A stretch of DNA of 64,000 bases from an uncultured Flavobacteriaceae bacterium (GTDB lineage Bacteria; Bacteroidota; Bacteroidia; Flavobacteriales; Flavobacteriaceae), in NCBI GenBank assembly GCA_947500435.1, contig CANMRV010000003.1, positions 479,271-543,270 on the forward strand, in the 5' to 3' direction. Numbering within the stretch: position 1 is the stretch's first letter; each line of letters begins with the position of its first letter. The notes beneath the pieces were generated by a model. The model had not been told where the DNA came from and ran no database searches. It saw nothing but the letters and a program-made list of their open reading frames with translations. Made by a program: the position numbers and the translations under genes. Below are positions 19,647-29,188 of the stretch, piece by piece.

Positions 19647-22600
19647 TTAGAATGATGCGTTTATACCGAAAGTAAAGGTTCTTGGATTTGGAAATCCTGA
19701 CCAGTCAATACCTCTTGTTGGAACTCCTGAACCTAAATCTCCAGTTGCTACCGTAATCTCAGGATCTAAACCGCTATAATCAGTAATCAAGAACAAGTTC
19801 TGTCCGGTTAATGACAAACGCAAGGTCTTGAACAAACCATCACCACTAAGAGGCCAATTGTAGCCAAGGGTTGCGTTTTGGAAACGAACAAAATCACCTT
19901 TTTCTAAATAACGCGTAGAAACATCAGCAGAAGCACCAGATGCTTCTCCGCTAGTTCGCACATCTTGAGTTACGTTTCTAGCATTGGTGATTGAACCAGC
20001 AGTAAAAAGACCGTTGGCCGTGTTATTATATACTGAGAATCCGAACTGGCTTGAAAAATATGCCGCGAAATCCCAATTTTTAGCATTTAAATTCAACGAT
20101 AAACCAGCAGTAACATCTGGTAAGGCGTCTTCGCCAACAAATATCTTATCTTGGAAAACATCACCTACACCATCACCATTTTGATCCTTGAAAGTTGGCT
20201 GACCAGCAGAATCTAAACCAGTGTATTCAGCCATGTAGTAGGAGAATAAGGAATGACCCGCGGCAAAACGTTGTGCAAATGCACCTGATAATCCTTGACC
20301 ATTTACAGCTCCAGTATCAATCAAACCGCCAAAGTCTTGAACTTCATTTTGGTTGTAAGCAATATTGAAAGAAGTTGAAAAGTTAAAATCGGATTTCTGT
20401 ATCCAGTCATAACCTACTGCAAATTCGATACCTTGGTTAAGAATAGTTGCATCTACATTACCGAATTGGAATGGATCAACCGCCGGAGCAGCAGGAGGAG
20501 TTCTTAATAATACATCGGTTGTTGTATTTCTGTATACATCAATACTACCACTAAATCTATCATCACCAAAACCGAAGTCAAGACCAACGTTTAAATTTAA
20601 GGTTGGCTCCCATTTCAAATCTGGGACATCGGTTGCAACGATAGCCAAACCATTTTGATTGATATCTCCATTATTTTGAATACTTCCGGCATTCAGTTGC
20701 CCAAATCGTTGTCTTGCAACAAAGTTACCGTAACCTAAGCCATCTTGGTTACCCGTAACACCTGCACTCAAACGTAATTTTAAAGTAGAAACGCTGTCTC
20801 CGATAAAATCTTCTTCACCCAATTGCCATGCGAAAGCACCTGAAGGGAAGATACCATATTGATTTTCAGGTCCAAAACGAGATGAACCATCCGCTCTTAC
20901 CGTTGCCGTAAATAAATATTTGCTAGCGATGGAGTAATTGATTCTTCCGAAGAAAGATTGTAATTCATCTGTATTGTCGAATGTGTCCACGGCAAGTGCG
21001 CGCACTCTTTGACTAAAAAGTCTTGGTACCTCCTCACCGGCAACTACGGTAGGTAGTAATCTGTTGATAAATAAATTACTTGAATTGGTTCCGTAGTAAA
21101 ACTGTTGAAAATCACCGCTAATTGTTCCTTGTGCGTCATTTACAGTACGTTGCAAATCGCTAACCATTCCATTTAAGCCTGTTGTTCCGAAACCACGTGC
21201 GGTTGCATTTCTACCACTAGTTTTAAAATCTTGGAAAGAATATCCAACAAGTAAATCTAGTTTTGAATTACCCAAATCCTTGTTGTAGTTCAAAGTTATT
21301 TCCATAAGGCTGTTTTCACGCTCTAAAGTATTGTAGAAACCTAGACCAGTGCCTTGAACTCCATCAATGTTTCTCACAGCGGAAGAAATTACAGAATTAT
21401 TTTCGCCTTCTGATTTATCATAACCTAAATTCACTTTACCAGTTAATTCATCAGTAATCTTGTACTCCGCAGATCCATTAAGAAGTAATCTATTCGTATT
21501 AGTTCGAATTTGGCTATTAGCTAGGTAATTAGCAGGAGATATAAGCCCGCCCTGAGCTCCGAAATCAGGCGAAGTAGGCCAAGTCGGGTTTGCTGAATAA
21601 GCAGCACCTAAAATATCACCTCTAAAACCAGCACCACCTGCTAGGGGTGCAGTTTCATCATTGACACGTGAAATCGTAGCAGAAAGGCCTAATGTCAATT
21701 TGTCATCTAAAAAACGATGTCTAACATTAACCCTACCTGTAATTCTTTCTAAATCGGTTTTTTCAATAACACCAAATTGTTTGCTATAACCAAAAGTTGC
21801 ACGAATATTTCCTTTTCCATAGTTATTGGAATACGAAAGGTTATTGTTGGTTGAAGCAGCAGTTCTTGTTATGAAGTCTTGCCAATCTGTATTGTTTCCA
21901 AAGTCAGTAGTAGCTAAATCTGCATTAGGATTGAATTGAAATACAGTAGAGACAAATTCATCTCTGTTTAAAAGATCATATTCTTTTGCAGGACTTGCAA
22001 CACTCAAACTAGATGACCATTCGAAAACCCCACCTTGAGCAGACTTTCCACTTTTTGTTGTAATTATAACAACACCATTAGCACCTCTAGAACCATAAAT
22101 AGCAGTTGCCGAAGCATCTTTTAAAACACTAATACTTTCAATATCAGATGGATTTAAGAAGTTTAATGGGTTTCTTGTTCCGGTCGCCCCACCGTTACCA
22201 GCGTTACCAGCGGGCGAAGTATTTTCACCGGAAAGTGGCACACCGTCAACAACAAAGAGTGGGTTGTTATTCGCACGAACCGAGTTGGAACCCCTAACGT
22301 TAATCGATATACCGGCACCAGGTTCACCACTTGTTTGCTGAATGTTAACACCGGCAGTTTTACCTTGTATTAACTGTTCTGGCGAAGCAATTACACCGCC
22401 ATTAAAGTCTTTTGCTGTAACCGCAGTAACTGAGCCGGTTGCATCTTTAACGGTTGTTGTACCGTAACCAATTACAACTACCTCTTCCAACGCTTCTGCG
22501 TCTTCTTGCATAGTAGCATTAATGGTTGATTGTCCATTTACCGCAATTTCCTGGGTTTTAAAGCCAACGTAGCTAAATACCAAGGTGGCATCACTTTCCG

Positions 22601-22787
22601 CATTGATAGTAAAGTTACCATCAAAGTCAGTTTGGGTTCCCGTAGTAGTTCCTTTAACCACCACACTGGCACCAGGTAATGGGCCGTTGGCGTCGGAAAC
22701 GGTTCCGGTTACTTCCTGTGCTTGTGTCAGTCCGAAGCATAAAAATGCTCCAACCATGAACAAGCTTCTAAGTAGCGTAATCTTCAT
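19647..22787 (-). CDS. SusC/RagA-family TonB-linked outer-membrane transporter
   Basis: 1,046 residues. A signal peptide ends near TQAQ. Next comes a carboxypeptidase-D-like domain (VTGTVSDANGPLPGASVVV), then the plug with VVVIGYGTTTVKDATGSV and the SusC hallmark YGSRGANGVVIITTKSGK, and finally a long 22-strand barrel ending in FTFGINASF. It imports oligosaccharides across the outer membrane with TonB energy. A LacI-type operator lies 104 bases upstream of the ATG and the divergent LacI gene beyond it. Given the downstream maltose phosphorylase and amylase genes, the likely substrate is an alpha-glucan or malto-oligosaccharide. Confidence 0.94.
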   Translation of the reverse strand: MKITLLRSLFMVGAFLCFGLTQAQEVTGTVSDANGPLPGASVVVKGTTTGTQTDFDGNFTINAESDATLVFSYVGFKTQEIAVNGQSTINATMQEDAEALEEVVVIGYGTTTVKDATGSVTAVTAKDFNGGVIASPEQLIQGKTAGVNIQQTSGEPGAGISINVRGSNSVRANNNPLFVVDGVPLSGENTSPAGNAGNGGATGTRNPLNFLNPSDIESISVLKDASATAIYGSRGANGVVIITTKSGKSAQGGVFEWSSSLSVASPAKEYDLLNRDEFVSTVFQFNPNADLATTDFGNNTDWQDFITRTAASTNNNLSYSNNYGKGNIRATFGYSKQFGVIEKTDLERITGRVNVRHRFLDDKLTLGLSATISRVNDETAPLAGGAGFRGDILGAAYSANPTWPTSPDFGAQGGLISPANYLANSQIRTNTNRLLLNGSAEYKITDELTGKVNLGYDKSEGENNSVISSAVRNIDGVQGTGLGFYNTLERENSLMEITLNYNKDLGNSKLDLLVGYSFQDFKTSGRNATARGFGTTGLNGMVSDLQRTVNDAQGTISGDFQQFYYGTNSSNLFINRLLPTVVAGEEVPRLFSQRVRALAVDTFDNTDELQSFFGRINYSIASKYLFTATVRADGSSRFGPENQYGIFPSGAFAWQLGEEDFIGDSVSTLKLRLSAGVTGNQDGLGYGNFVARQRFGQLNAGSIQNNGDINQNGLAIVATDVPDLKWEPTLNLNVGLDFGFGDDRFSGSIDVYRNTTTDVLLRTPPAAPAVDPFQFGNVDATILNQGIEFAVGYDWIQKSDFNFSTSFNIAYNQNEVQDFGGLIDTGAVNGQGLSGAFAQRFAAGHSLFSYYMAEYTGLDSAGQPTFKDQNGDGVGDVFQDKIFVGEDALPDVTAGLSLNLNAKNWDFAAYFSSQFGFSVYNNTANGLFTAGSITNARNVTQDVRTSGEASGASADVSTRYLEKGDFVRFQNATLGYNWPLSGDGLFKTLRLSLTGQNLFLITDYSGLDPEITVATGDLGSGVPTRGIDWSGFPNPRTFTFGINASF

Positions 22788-23151
22788 AGATGTTAATTTA
22801 AAGTTGAGTTAATTTAATTTTAAGTAATAACAAGCGTTAAAAATATGTAAAAAAAGTGTTAATTTGATTTTAAGAGAGTTTTGAAAAATTACGAAAACGG
22901 TTTCGTGTTAATAACTTTTCCAAAATAAGAGAATATCAGTTTAAATAGCAGTTAATTAATGATTTCGCAGCTTTGATAGAGCATAAAAGCAAAATTTGCA
23001 TTTTGCCGCAAATATAATGCTTTTTATTTTTGTCCTGAATTACAGGTATTTAAGGTATCATAGTTTTGAAAATGTTAAAAAATAACATTTTGTTAATAAA
23101 ACTGGTTTAATCACCTACTTTGGATTAGTTAAATCTTACAACAAGATAGTT
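22788..23151. other. 364 bp divergent control region between susC and lacI
   Basis: Non-coding and strongly AT-rich. It contains the LacI-type operator at 22891-22906. On the minus strand TATATTTG at 23009-23016 matches the flavobacterial -7 consensus, and on the plus strand TAGTTTTG at 23061-23068 does the same for lacI. Neither has a clear -33 element at the right distance, so the promoter calls are weak. Confidence 0.45.
22891..22906. promoter_or_regulatory. Probable LacI-family operator
   Basis: ACGAAAACGGTTTCGT is a 16-base near-palindrome with a central CG and 7 of 8 matched pairs, the typical layout of LacI/PurR/CcpA-type operators. It lies upstream of susC in the space shared with the divergent lacI gene. 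Confidence 0.72.
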
Positions 23152-24183
23152 TTGAGGCGAAAAATCACTTTAAAGGATATAGCAAGAGAACTCGAGGTTT
23201 CTATCTCTACGGTATCGAAGGCGTTAAAGAATAGCGAGGAAATCGGTAGAGACACCAAAGAAAAGGTGCAGGCTTTTGCCAAGCTTTACAATTACAAGCC
23301 CAATAATATTGCTGTCAGCCTTAAAAATAAGCACACCAAGAATATAGGTGTGATTATTCCAGATATTGTACACCATTTTTTTACTACTGTTTTTAGAGGA
23401 ATTGAAAAATATGCAAATAGCAGAGGATATAATGTAATTGTTTGTGTTTCAGATGATTCTTTTGACAAAGAAGTAATTAATATGGAAATGCTTGCAAATG
23501 GTAGTATAGATGGGTTTATCCTTTCCCTTGCCGCCGAGACCCTTGACAAGGGAGACTTTAATCATTTGAAACAAATCACCGAACAAGGTATACCCTTGGT
23601 TTGTTTTGATCGAACTACACCAGAAGTTAATTGTGATAAGGTTATTATTAATGACACCAAAATCGCCTACGATGTGGTTAAGAAATTAATAGGAAACGGG
23701 CGTTCTCACATTGCACTCGTTACTAATAAGGGATATGGAGATGTAAGTGATAAGAGGGCTGAGGGGTATAGGCAAGCGCTAAACGATGCTGGATTGGATT
23801 ATAATGAAAACCTAGTGCTAGAATTGACCTATAACGACATTGATGAGGATGCCATTAAAAAGTTTTTCGAAAACCAAAAAGTTGATGCGGTGTTATGCGT
23901 AAATGAAATGTTTGCTATTCATAGCATGGGTATTGTTCAAAAAATGGGATGTAGTATTCCTGATGATATCTCATTTGTTGGTTTTTCAGATGGAATTTTG
24001 TCTAAATATTCCAGACCAACACTGACCACGGTTGCGCAACATGGAGATCAAATGGGGCAACTTTCTGCACAAATGTTAATAGAAAGGGTAGAAGCAGAAA
24101 ATGAAGAGGAGGAGGAAAATGAAACCTACCGCACTGAGATTATTGAAGCAACTTTGATCGAAAGAGAATCTACCATTAATTAA
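23152..24183 (+). CDS. LacI-family transcriptional regulator
   Basis: 343 residues. The helix-turn-helix is TLKDIARELEVSISTVSKALKN, followed by the hinge helix and a periplasmic-binding-protein-like effector domain (NIGVIIPDIVHHFFTTVFRGIE; ISFVGFSDG). No in-frame ATG exists between the upstream stop at 23083 and the HTH, so TTG at 23152 is the only reasonable start. It should bind the palindrome at 22891-22906 and respond to a sugar or sugar phosphate. It lies 19 bases before pgmB and is probably co-transcribed with pgmB, the GH65 gene and the amylase. Confidence 0.93.
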   Translation: MRRKITLKDIARELEVSISTVSKALKNSEEIGRDTKEKVQAFAKLYNYKPNNIAVSLKNKHTKNIGVIIPDIVHHFFTTVFRGIEKYANSRGYNVIVCVSDDSFDKEVINMEMLANGSIDGFILSLAAETLDKGDFNHLKQITEQGIPLVCFDRTTPEVNCDKVIINDTKIAYDVVKKLIGNGRSHIALVTNKGYGDVSDKRAEGYRQALNDAGLDYNENLVLELTYNDIDEDAIKKFFENQKVDAVLCVNEMFAIHSMGIVQKMGCSIPDDISFVGFSDGILSKYSRPTLTTVAQHGDQMGQLSAQMLIERVEAENEEEEENETYRTEIIEATLIERESTIN

Positions 24184-24202
24184 TTCACAACTATTTTACG
24201 AA

Positions 24203-24856
24203 ATGACAAAAACCGGATTTATATTCGACCTGGACGGAGTTATTGTTGACACTGCCAAATACCATTACCTAGCTTGGCGAAATTTAGCTGAAGAGCTTGG
24301 CTTTGAATTCACCGAAGAGCAAAATGAACTCTTTAAAGGTGTTAGTAGAAAGCGCTGCCTGGAGATTTTGCTGGATATTGGAAACGTTGAAGCTACTCAA
24401 GAAGATTTTGATAGATGGATGGTCGAAAAAAATGAAGACTATTTAAGGTACATTGAAAACATGAATTCTTCCGAAATTCTTCCTGACGTCCCTAGGGTTT
24501 TGGAGTTTCTCAAAGAAAGAAATATTCCTATTGCTTTAGGTTCGGCGAGTAAAAACGCGAGACCGATTTTAGAAAAGGTCGAATTGCTACACTATTTCGA
24601 TTTTATTGTTGATGGAAACAATGTTACCAAAGCCAAACCAGACCCTGAGGTCTTTTTAATCGCTGCTGATAAATTGAATGTTCTCCCGGAAAATTGTGTT
24701 GTTTTTGAGGACGCAGTGGCAGGAATTGAGGCGGCGAACGCTGCCGAAATGGTCAGTGTTGGAATTGGGGATGATAAAGTGCTTTCTGAAGCAAATCATA
24801 ATTTCGAGGATTTTACTGAAATGGATGAGGGGTTTTTAAATAGACTTATAAAATAG
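24203..24856 (+). CDS. pgmB: Beta-phosphoglucomutase (HAD superfamily)
   Basis: 217 residues. HAD motif I is FDLDGVIVD with the nucleophile Asp and the second Asp two residues on. The cap follows, then VDGNNVTKAKPDPEVFL (Lys motif) and the acidic motif VVFEDAVAGIEAA. These are typical of beta-phosphoglucomutase, which converts beta-glucose-1-phosphate to glucose-6-phosphate. It directly precedes the GH65 phosphorylase, whose product is beta-glucose-1-phosphate, so the functional call is well supported by context. Confidence 0.93.
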   Translation: MTKTGFIFDLDGVIVDTAKYHYLAWRNLAEELGFEFTEEQNELFKGVSRKRCLEILLDIGNVEATQEDFDRWMVEKNEDYLRYIENMNSSEILPDVPRVLEFLKERNIPIALGSASKNARPILEKVELLHYFDFIVDGNNVTKAKPDPEVFLIAADKLNVLPENCVVFEDAVAGIEAANAAEMVSVGIGDDKVLSEANHNFEDFTEMDEGFLNRLIK

Positions 24857-24863
24857 TTAAAAG

Positions 24864-24912
24864 GGATTTCCGCCTTTACTGAAACAAGTTCGACACAGGC
24901 ACGGGAATGACA
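24864..24912. repeat. Degenerate intergenic repeat (family A, expanded loop)
   Basis: The ends (GGATTTCCGCCT and GGGAATGACA) match in reverse complement the repeat at 3284-3308 and the palindrome near 40218, but a stretch of about 25 bases replaces the short loop. It fills the gap between pgmB and the GH65 gene. Confidence 0.5.
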
Positions 24913-24928
24913 ATAAATAGAGTTTTAC

Positions 24929-27238
24929 ATGAATCAAGATTACATAAAAGCAGATAATTGGTCAATTATAGAAGAAGGCTTTGATGAAGAACGCGTAAAG
25001 TCGTCCGAAAGTCTATTTAGTATTGGTAACGGAGCTATGGGGCAACGTGCCAATTTTGAGGAGCACTATTCAGGGGAGACTTTTCAAGGAAGTTATATCG
25101 GGGGAGTTTACTATCCTGATAAAACTAGAGTGGGTTGGTGGAAAAACGGCTATCCTGAATATTTCGCTAAGGTATTGAACGCTCCAAATTGGATTGGAAT
25201 CAAAGTCAGCGTAAACGGAGAGTCCTTAGATTTAAACACGTGCAAATCGGTTTCTAACTTCAAGCGAGAACTAAATATGAAAGAAGGTTGGTATCAACGT
25301 TCTTTTCAGGCGGTAACTTATAATAGCATTGAGTTAGAGGTTAAGGTCACTCGTTTTTTGAGTTTGGATTTGGATGAAGTCGGTGCCATTAAGTTCGAAA
25401 TTACGCCGATTGAGGATGCTGTTGAAATTCTTTTTGAACCGTATTTGGATTCCGGAATTACAAACGAAGACAGCAATTGGGATGATAAATTTTGGAATAC
25501 TACGGATGTTGCATCCGTGGGAAGTCAAGCGTTTATTCAAGCGCATACCATGAAGACGAATTTTGCCACGTGTACTTTTATGAATTCGCAACTTCATCTT
25601 AACGGGGCGCCAATTGAGCAAAAACCTACTGAAACGCAAAAAGAACTTTTCGTTTCTCATGGGTATACTCAAAATGTAAAAAAAGGCGAAACCGTCGCAC
25701 TTCACAAGTTTGGTGGTTATGTAGTCGATACCAATCATAAGAAAGAAGATTTAGTAGCAGCCGCAAAAAATGCTTTGCAAAAAGCAATAGATTTAGGTTT
25801 TGAAGCTTTGTTGAAAAAACAAAAAGAGGCTTGGGCTGAAATCTGGAAAATGAGCGACATCACAATCGAAGGTGATGTAAAAGCACAGCAGGCTATCCGA
25901 TTTAATATATTTCAATTGAATCAAACCTATTCTGGTAAAGATTCTAGACTTAATATTGGTCCGAAAGGTTTTACCGGAGAAAAATATGGCGGAAGTACCT
26001 ATTGGGATACCGAAGCCTATTGTATTCCATTTTACATGGCAACAAAAGACCAAATTGTTGCTCGAAATCTGCTAGAATATCGATACAATCATCTGGAAAG
26101 AGCAATTGAAAATGCTGAAAAATTAGGCTTTTCTAATGGAGCTGCCTTGTATCCGATGGTGACCATGAATGGCGAAGAATGTCATAATGAATGGGAAATT
26201 ACCTTTGAGGAAATCCATAGAAATGGTGCGATAGCTTTTGCTATTTACAATTATTACCGTTTTACGGGGGACTATTCCTATATCCCAGAAATGGGATTGG
26301 AAGTACTTATCGGAATTGCTCGTTTTTGGCAGCAAAGGGCCACATTCTCAGGGCAAAAAGATAAGTATGTGATTTTAGGTGTCACGGGCCCTAATGAATA
26401 TGAAAATAATGTAAACAACAATTGGTATACGAACTACTTGGCAAAGTGGTGTATTAACTATGCAGTTGAGCAGTTACAGAAAGTAAAAGATGGTTATCCT
26501 GAGGATTATGACCGGATCATAGGAGTTTCAAAGCTGACAGATTCGGAAACTTCAAAATGGAAAAAAGTAGCGGATAACATGTATTTCCCATTTTCTGAGG
26601 AGGAGGATGTTTTTCTTCAACAAGATGGATTCTTGGATAAAGAATTGATTACGGTTCAAGATTTACCAAAATCGCACCGCCCTATCAATCAAAAATGGAG
26701 TTGGGATAGAATTTTACGTTCTCCTTACATCAAACAAGCCGATGTTTTACAAGGATTTTATCTCTTCGAAGACCACTTCACGACTGAAGAACTTCAAAAG
26801 CATTTCGATTTCTATGAGCCTTTTACTGTTCACGAATCTTCTTTGTCCCCTTGTGTGCATAGCATTCAAGCAGCAAAATTAGACCGTATGAAACAGGCCT
26901 ATACTTTCTATCTGCGCACATCGCGCTTGGATTTAGATGATTACAATAAAGAAGTGGAAGAAGGTCTTCATATCACATCAATGGCAGGTACTTGGATGAG
27001 TATCGTTGAAGGTTTTGGGGGAATGCGGGTTATCGATGATAAATTGTCCTTCACGCCACGAATTCCAAAACAATGGAAGGCTTATTCTTTCAAAATCAAT
27101 TTTAGAAAGCGCGTTTTAAAAGTAACGGTTTCCAATGAAGGGTCAAAATTTGAACTTGAAGGAGGTAAAGAAGATATGTCGATTCGAGTGAATGGAGAAC
27201 GGGTAGTTTTAGAACCTGCCAAGGTGATACCCATATAA
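24929..27238 (+). CDS. Glycoside hydrolase family 65 phosphorylase, probably maltose phosphorylase
   Basis: 769 residues, normal for GH65. An N-terminal beta-sandwich (SLFSIGNGAMGQRANFEE) is followed by the (alpha/alpha)6 barrel with GGSTYWDTEAYCIPF. The general-acid segment TGPNEYENNVNNNWYTN lies near residues 486-503 and the phosphate-binding HESSLSPC near 634. It cleaves an alpha-glucosyl disaccharide with phosphate to give glucose and beta-glucose-1-phosphate. Adjacent pgmB and the amylase favour maltose, but trehalose or kojibiose cannot be excluded from sequence alone. It has no signal peptide, so it is cytoplasmic. Confidence 0.9.
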   Translation: MNQDYIKADNWSIIEEGFDEERVKSSESLFSIGNGAMGQRANFEEHYSGETFQGSYIGGVYYPDKTRVGWWKNGYPEYFAKVLNAPNWIGIKVSVNGESLDLNTCKSVSNFKRELNMKEGWYQRSFQAVTYNSIELEVKVTRFLSLDLDEVGAIKFEITPIEDAVEILFEPYLDSGITNEDSNWDDKFWNTTDVASVGSQAFIQAHTMKTNFATCTFMNSQLHLNGAPIEQKPTETQKELFVSHGYTQNVKKGETVALHKFGGYVVDTNHKKEDLVAAAKNALQKAIDLGFEALLKKQKEAWAEIWKMSDITIEGDVKAQQAIRFNIFQLNQTYSGKDSRLNIGPKGFTGEKYGGSTYWDTEAYCIPFYMATKDQIVARNLLEYRYNHLERAIENAEKLGFSNGAALYPMVTMNGEECHNEWEITFEEIHRNGAIAFAIYNYYRFTGDYSYIPEMGLEVLIGIARFWQQRATFSGQKDKYVILGVTGPNEYENNVNNNWYTNYLAKWCINYAVEQLQKVKDGYPEDYDRIIGVSKLTDSETSKWKKVADNMYFPFSEEEDVFLQQDGFLDKELITVQDLPKSHRPINQKWSWDRILRSPYIKQADVLQGFYLFEDHFTTEELQKHFDFYEPFTVHESSLSPCVHSIQAAKLDRMKQAYTFYLRTSRLDLDDYNKEVEEGLHITSMAGTWMSIVEGFGGMRVIDDKLSFTPRIPKQWKAYSFKINFRKRVLKVTVSNEGSKFELEGGKEDMSIRVNGERVVLEPAKVIPI

Positions 27239-27251
27239 ATTTATTTTGCCA

Positions 27252-29126
27252 ATGAAAGCTGTCTGGAAACTAACATTTATATGTATTTCAATTGTATTTT
27301 TGGGCTGCAAAACGGATAAAAACGCTACTGAGAACATGACCCAAAGTCAAACCGCTAAAAAGAAACAAGTTGTTTATCAAGTCTTTCCCAGGCTTTTCGG
27401 AAATACCAATACCAATAACAAACCTTGGGGAACCCTCGAGGAAAATGGAGTTGGGAAATTCTCTGACTTCTCAAAGGAAGCGCTGAAGGAAATTAAAGAT
27501 TTAGGGGTTACGTATATCTGGTATACAGGTGTTCCACACCACGGAGTGATTACGGATTATTCCGAATTCGGAATTTCAAACGATGACCCTGATATTTTTA
27601 AGGGTCGCGCTGGTTCACCTTACGCCGTTAAGGATTATTATAATGTGAATCCTGATTTGGCGAAAAACCCCGAAAAACGTCTGGAGGAATTTCAAGATTT
27701 GATTCAACGCACACACGCCGCCGGATTGAAATTGCTTATCGATATTGTACCCAATCACGTAGCAAGAAATTATGAAGGAAAGTCCACACCGAAGGGCTCT
27801 GAACCTTTTGGTGCGACAGACAACACTTTAGTGGAATACGAGCGCGATAATAATTTTTATTATGTACCTGAGGCGGAGTTTAAAGTCCCAAATTGGGAAA
27901 ATGGATATCTTCCTTTAGGTGGAGATACGCATGTTTTATCTGATGGAAAATTCGAAGAAATTCCTGCAAAATGGACAGGCAATGGTTCTCGGTCACCGCA
28001 GCCCAATATGAATGATTGGTACGAAACGGTGAAAATAAATTATGGCGTTCGACCTGATGGTTCTTATGATTTTGATAGGCTTCCCGATGGATATGGTTCA
28101 AAAAGTCACAAAGAACACTTTCAATTTTGGAAGGATAAAAACGTCCCCAGTTCTTGGAAAAAGTTCAAAGATATTGCCTTATATTGGTTAGAAATGGGAG
28201 TGGATGGTTTTCGATATGATATGGCGGAAATGGTTCCTGTGGAATTTTGGAGCTACATGAATTCCTATATAAAAATGAAAAATGCTGATGCTTTTCTGCT
28301 TGCTGAGGTATATCAACCAAACTTATATCGCGAGTATCTCCACAAAGGAAAAATGGATTATCTCTATGACAAAGTAGAACTCTACGATAGCCTGAAACAC
28401 ATCATGCAGGGGCATGGGTGGACGGACCATATTCCAAAAGTACAGGAAGGTTTGCAAGATATTGAGCATAATATGCTGCACTTTTTGGAGAATCATGATG
28501 AGCAGCGTATTGCTAGTCCTGATTTTGCGGGCAGCGCTGAAAAAGGGAAGCCTGCAATGGTAGTTTCGGCAACGATAAGTACTTCACCAACGATGTTATA
28601 CTTCGGACAAGAAGTTGGAGAAGCAGGTAAAGAAGATGCCGGATTTGGGAAGCCAACCCGAACATCTATTTTTGATTATATTGGTGTGCCCGCACATCAA
28701 AGATGGCTTAATGACCGAAAGTTTGATGGTGGCCAGCTATTTGAGGAAGAAAAAAGTCTACGTGATTTTTATAAGCGGCTGATGAACTTTACTATTGGCA
28801 GTGATGCGCTTATGGGCGCATATGAAGATATTCACTATTACAATCGAGAACATACTGATAACTATAATCATCGGGTACTTTCATTTGTTCGTTGGTCAGC
28901 TAACGAAAGACTAGTTGTAGTTTCCAATTTTGATGCCGACAAGGAGTATTCCTTTGAATTAAAAATTCCGAAAGAGCAAATTCAAGAATGGAATCTTAAA
29001 GATGGAGAGTATTCTTTAAGAGATGTTCTATATGGAAGTGAAAACCTTTTAAAAGTGAATGAGGGCATTGGTAAGATTCAAATTAAATTGAAAGGTTTGG
29101 AATCTTTTATTTTTCAACTGCACTAA
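27252..29126 (+). CDS. GH13 alpha-amylase-family lipoprotein
   Basis: 624 residues from the ATG at 27252; a TTG two codons earlier is less likely. A lipoprotein signal peptide ends at Cys19 (VFLGC). GH13 regions are intact: I, LLIDIVPNHVA; II, GVDGFRYDMAEM with the nucleophile Asp; III, AFLLAEVYQP with the acid Glu; IV, FLENHDEQR. A beta-sandwich C-terminal domain follows. It is envelope-anchored and would cut alpha-glucans into maltose or short malto-oligosaccharides. It is the last gene of the lacI-pgmB-GH65-GH13 run and is followed by a strong terminator. Confidence 0.93.
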   Translation: MKAVWKLTFICISIVFLGCKTDKNATENMTQSQTAKKKQVVYQVFPRLFGNTNTNNKPWGTLEENGVGKFSDFSKEALKEIKDLGVTYIWYTGVPHHGVITDYSEFGISNDDPDIFKGRAGSPYAVKDYYNVNPDLAKNPEKRLEEFQDLIQRTHAAGLKLLIDIVPNHVARNYEGKSTPKGSEPFGATDNTLVEYERDNNFYYVPEAEFKVPNWENGYLPLGGDTHVLSDGKFEEIPAKWTGNGSRSPQPNMNDWYETVKINYGVRPDGSYDFDRLPDGYGSKSHKEHFQFWKDKNVPSSWKKFKDIALYWLEMGVDGFRYDMAEMVPVEFWSYMNSYIKMKNADAFLLAEVYQPNLYREYLHKGKMDYLYDKVELYDSLKHIMQGHGWTDHIPKVQEGLQDIEHNMLHFLENHDEQRIASPDFAGSAEKGKPAMVVSATISTSPTMLYFGQEVGEAGKEDAGFGKPTRTSIFDYIGVPAHQRWLNDRKFDGGQLFEEEKSLRDFYKRLMNFTIGSDALMGAYEDIHYYNREHTDNYNHRVLSFVRWSANERLVVVSNFDADKEYSFELKIPKEQIQEWNLKDGEYSLRDVLYGSENLLKVNEGIGKIQIKLKGLESFIFQLH

Positions 29127-29139
29127 CTTTTATTTTGTA

Positions 29140-29167
29140 AAAAAGGCTTCCGTTGGGAAGCCTTTTT
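29140..29167. terminator. Bidirectional intrinsic terminator
   Basis: Perfect 12 bp stem (29140-29151 with 29156-29167), 4-base loop, A-run and T-run at the ends. It lies between the convergent amylase and small membrane-protein genes. Confidence 0.9.
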
Positions 29168-29188
29168 CTAATATTAGTTTTCAATGTT

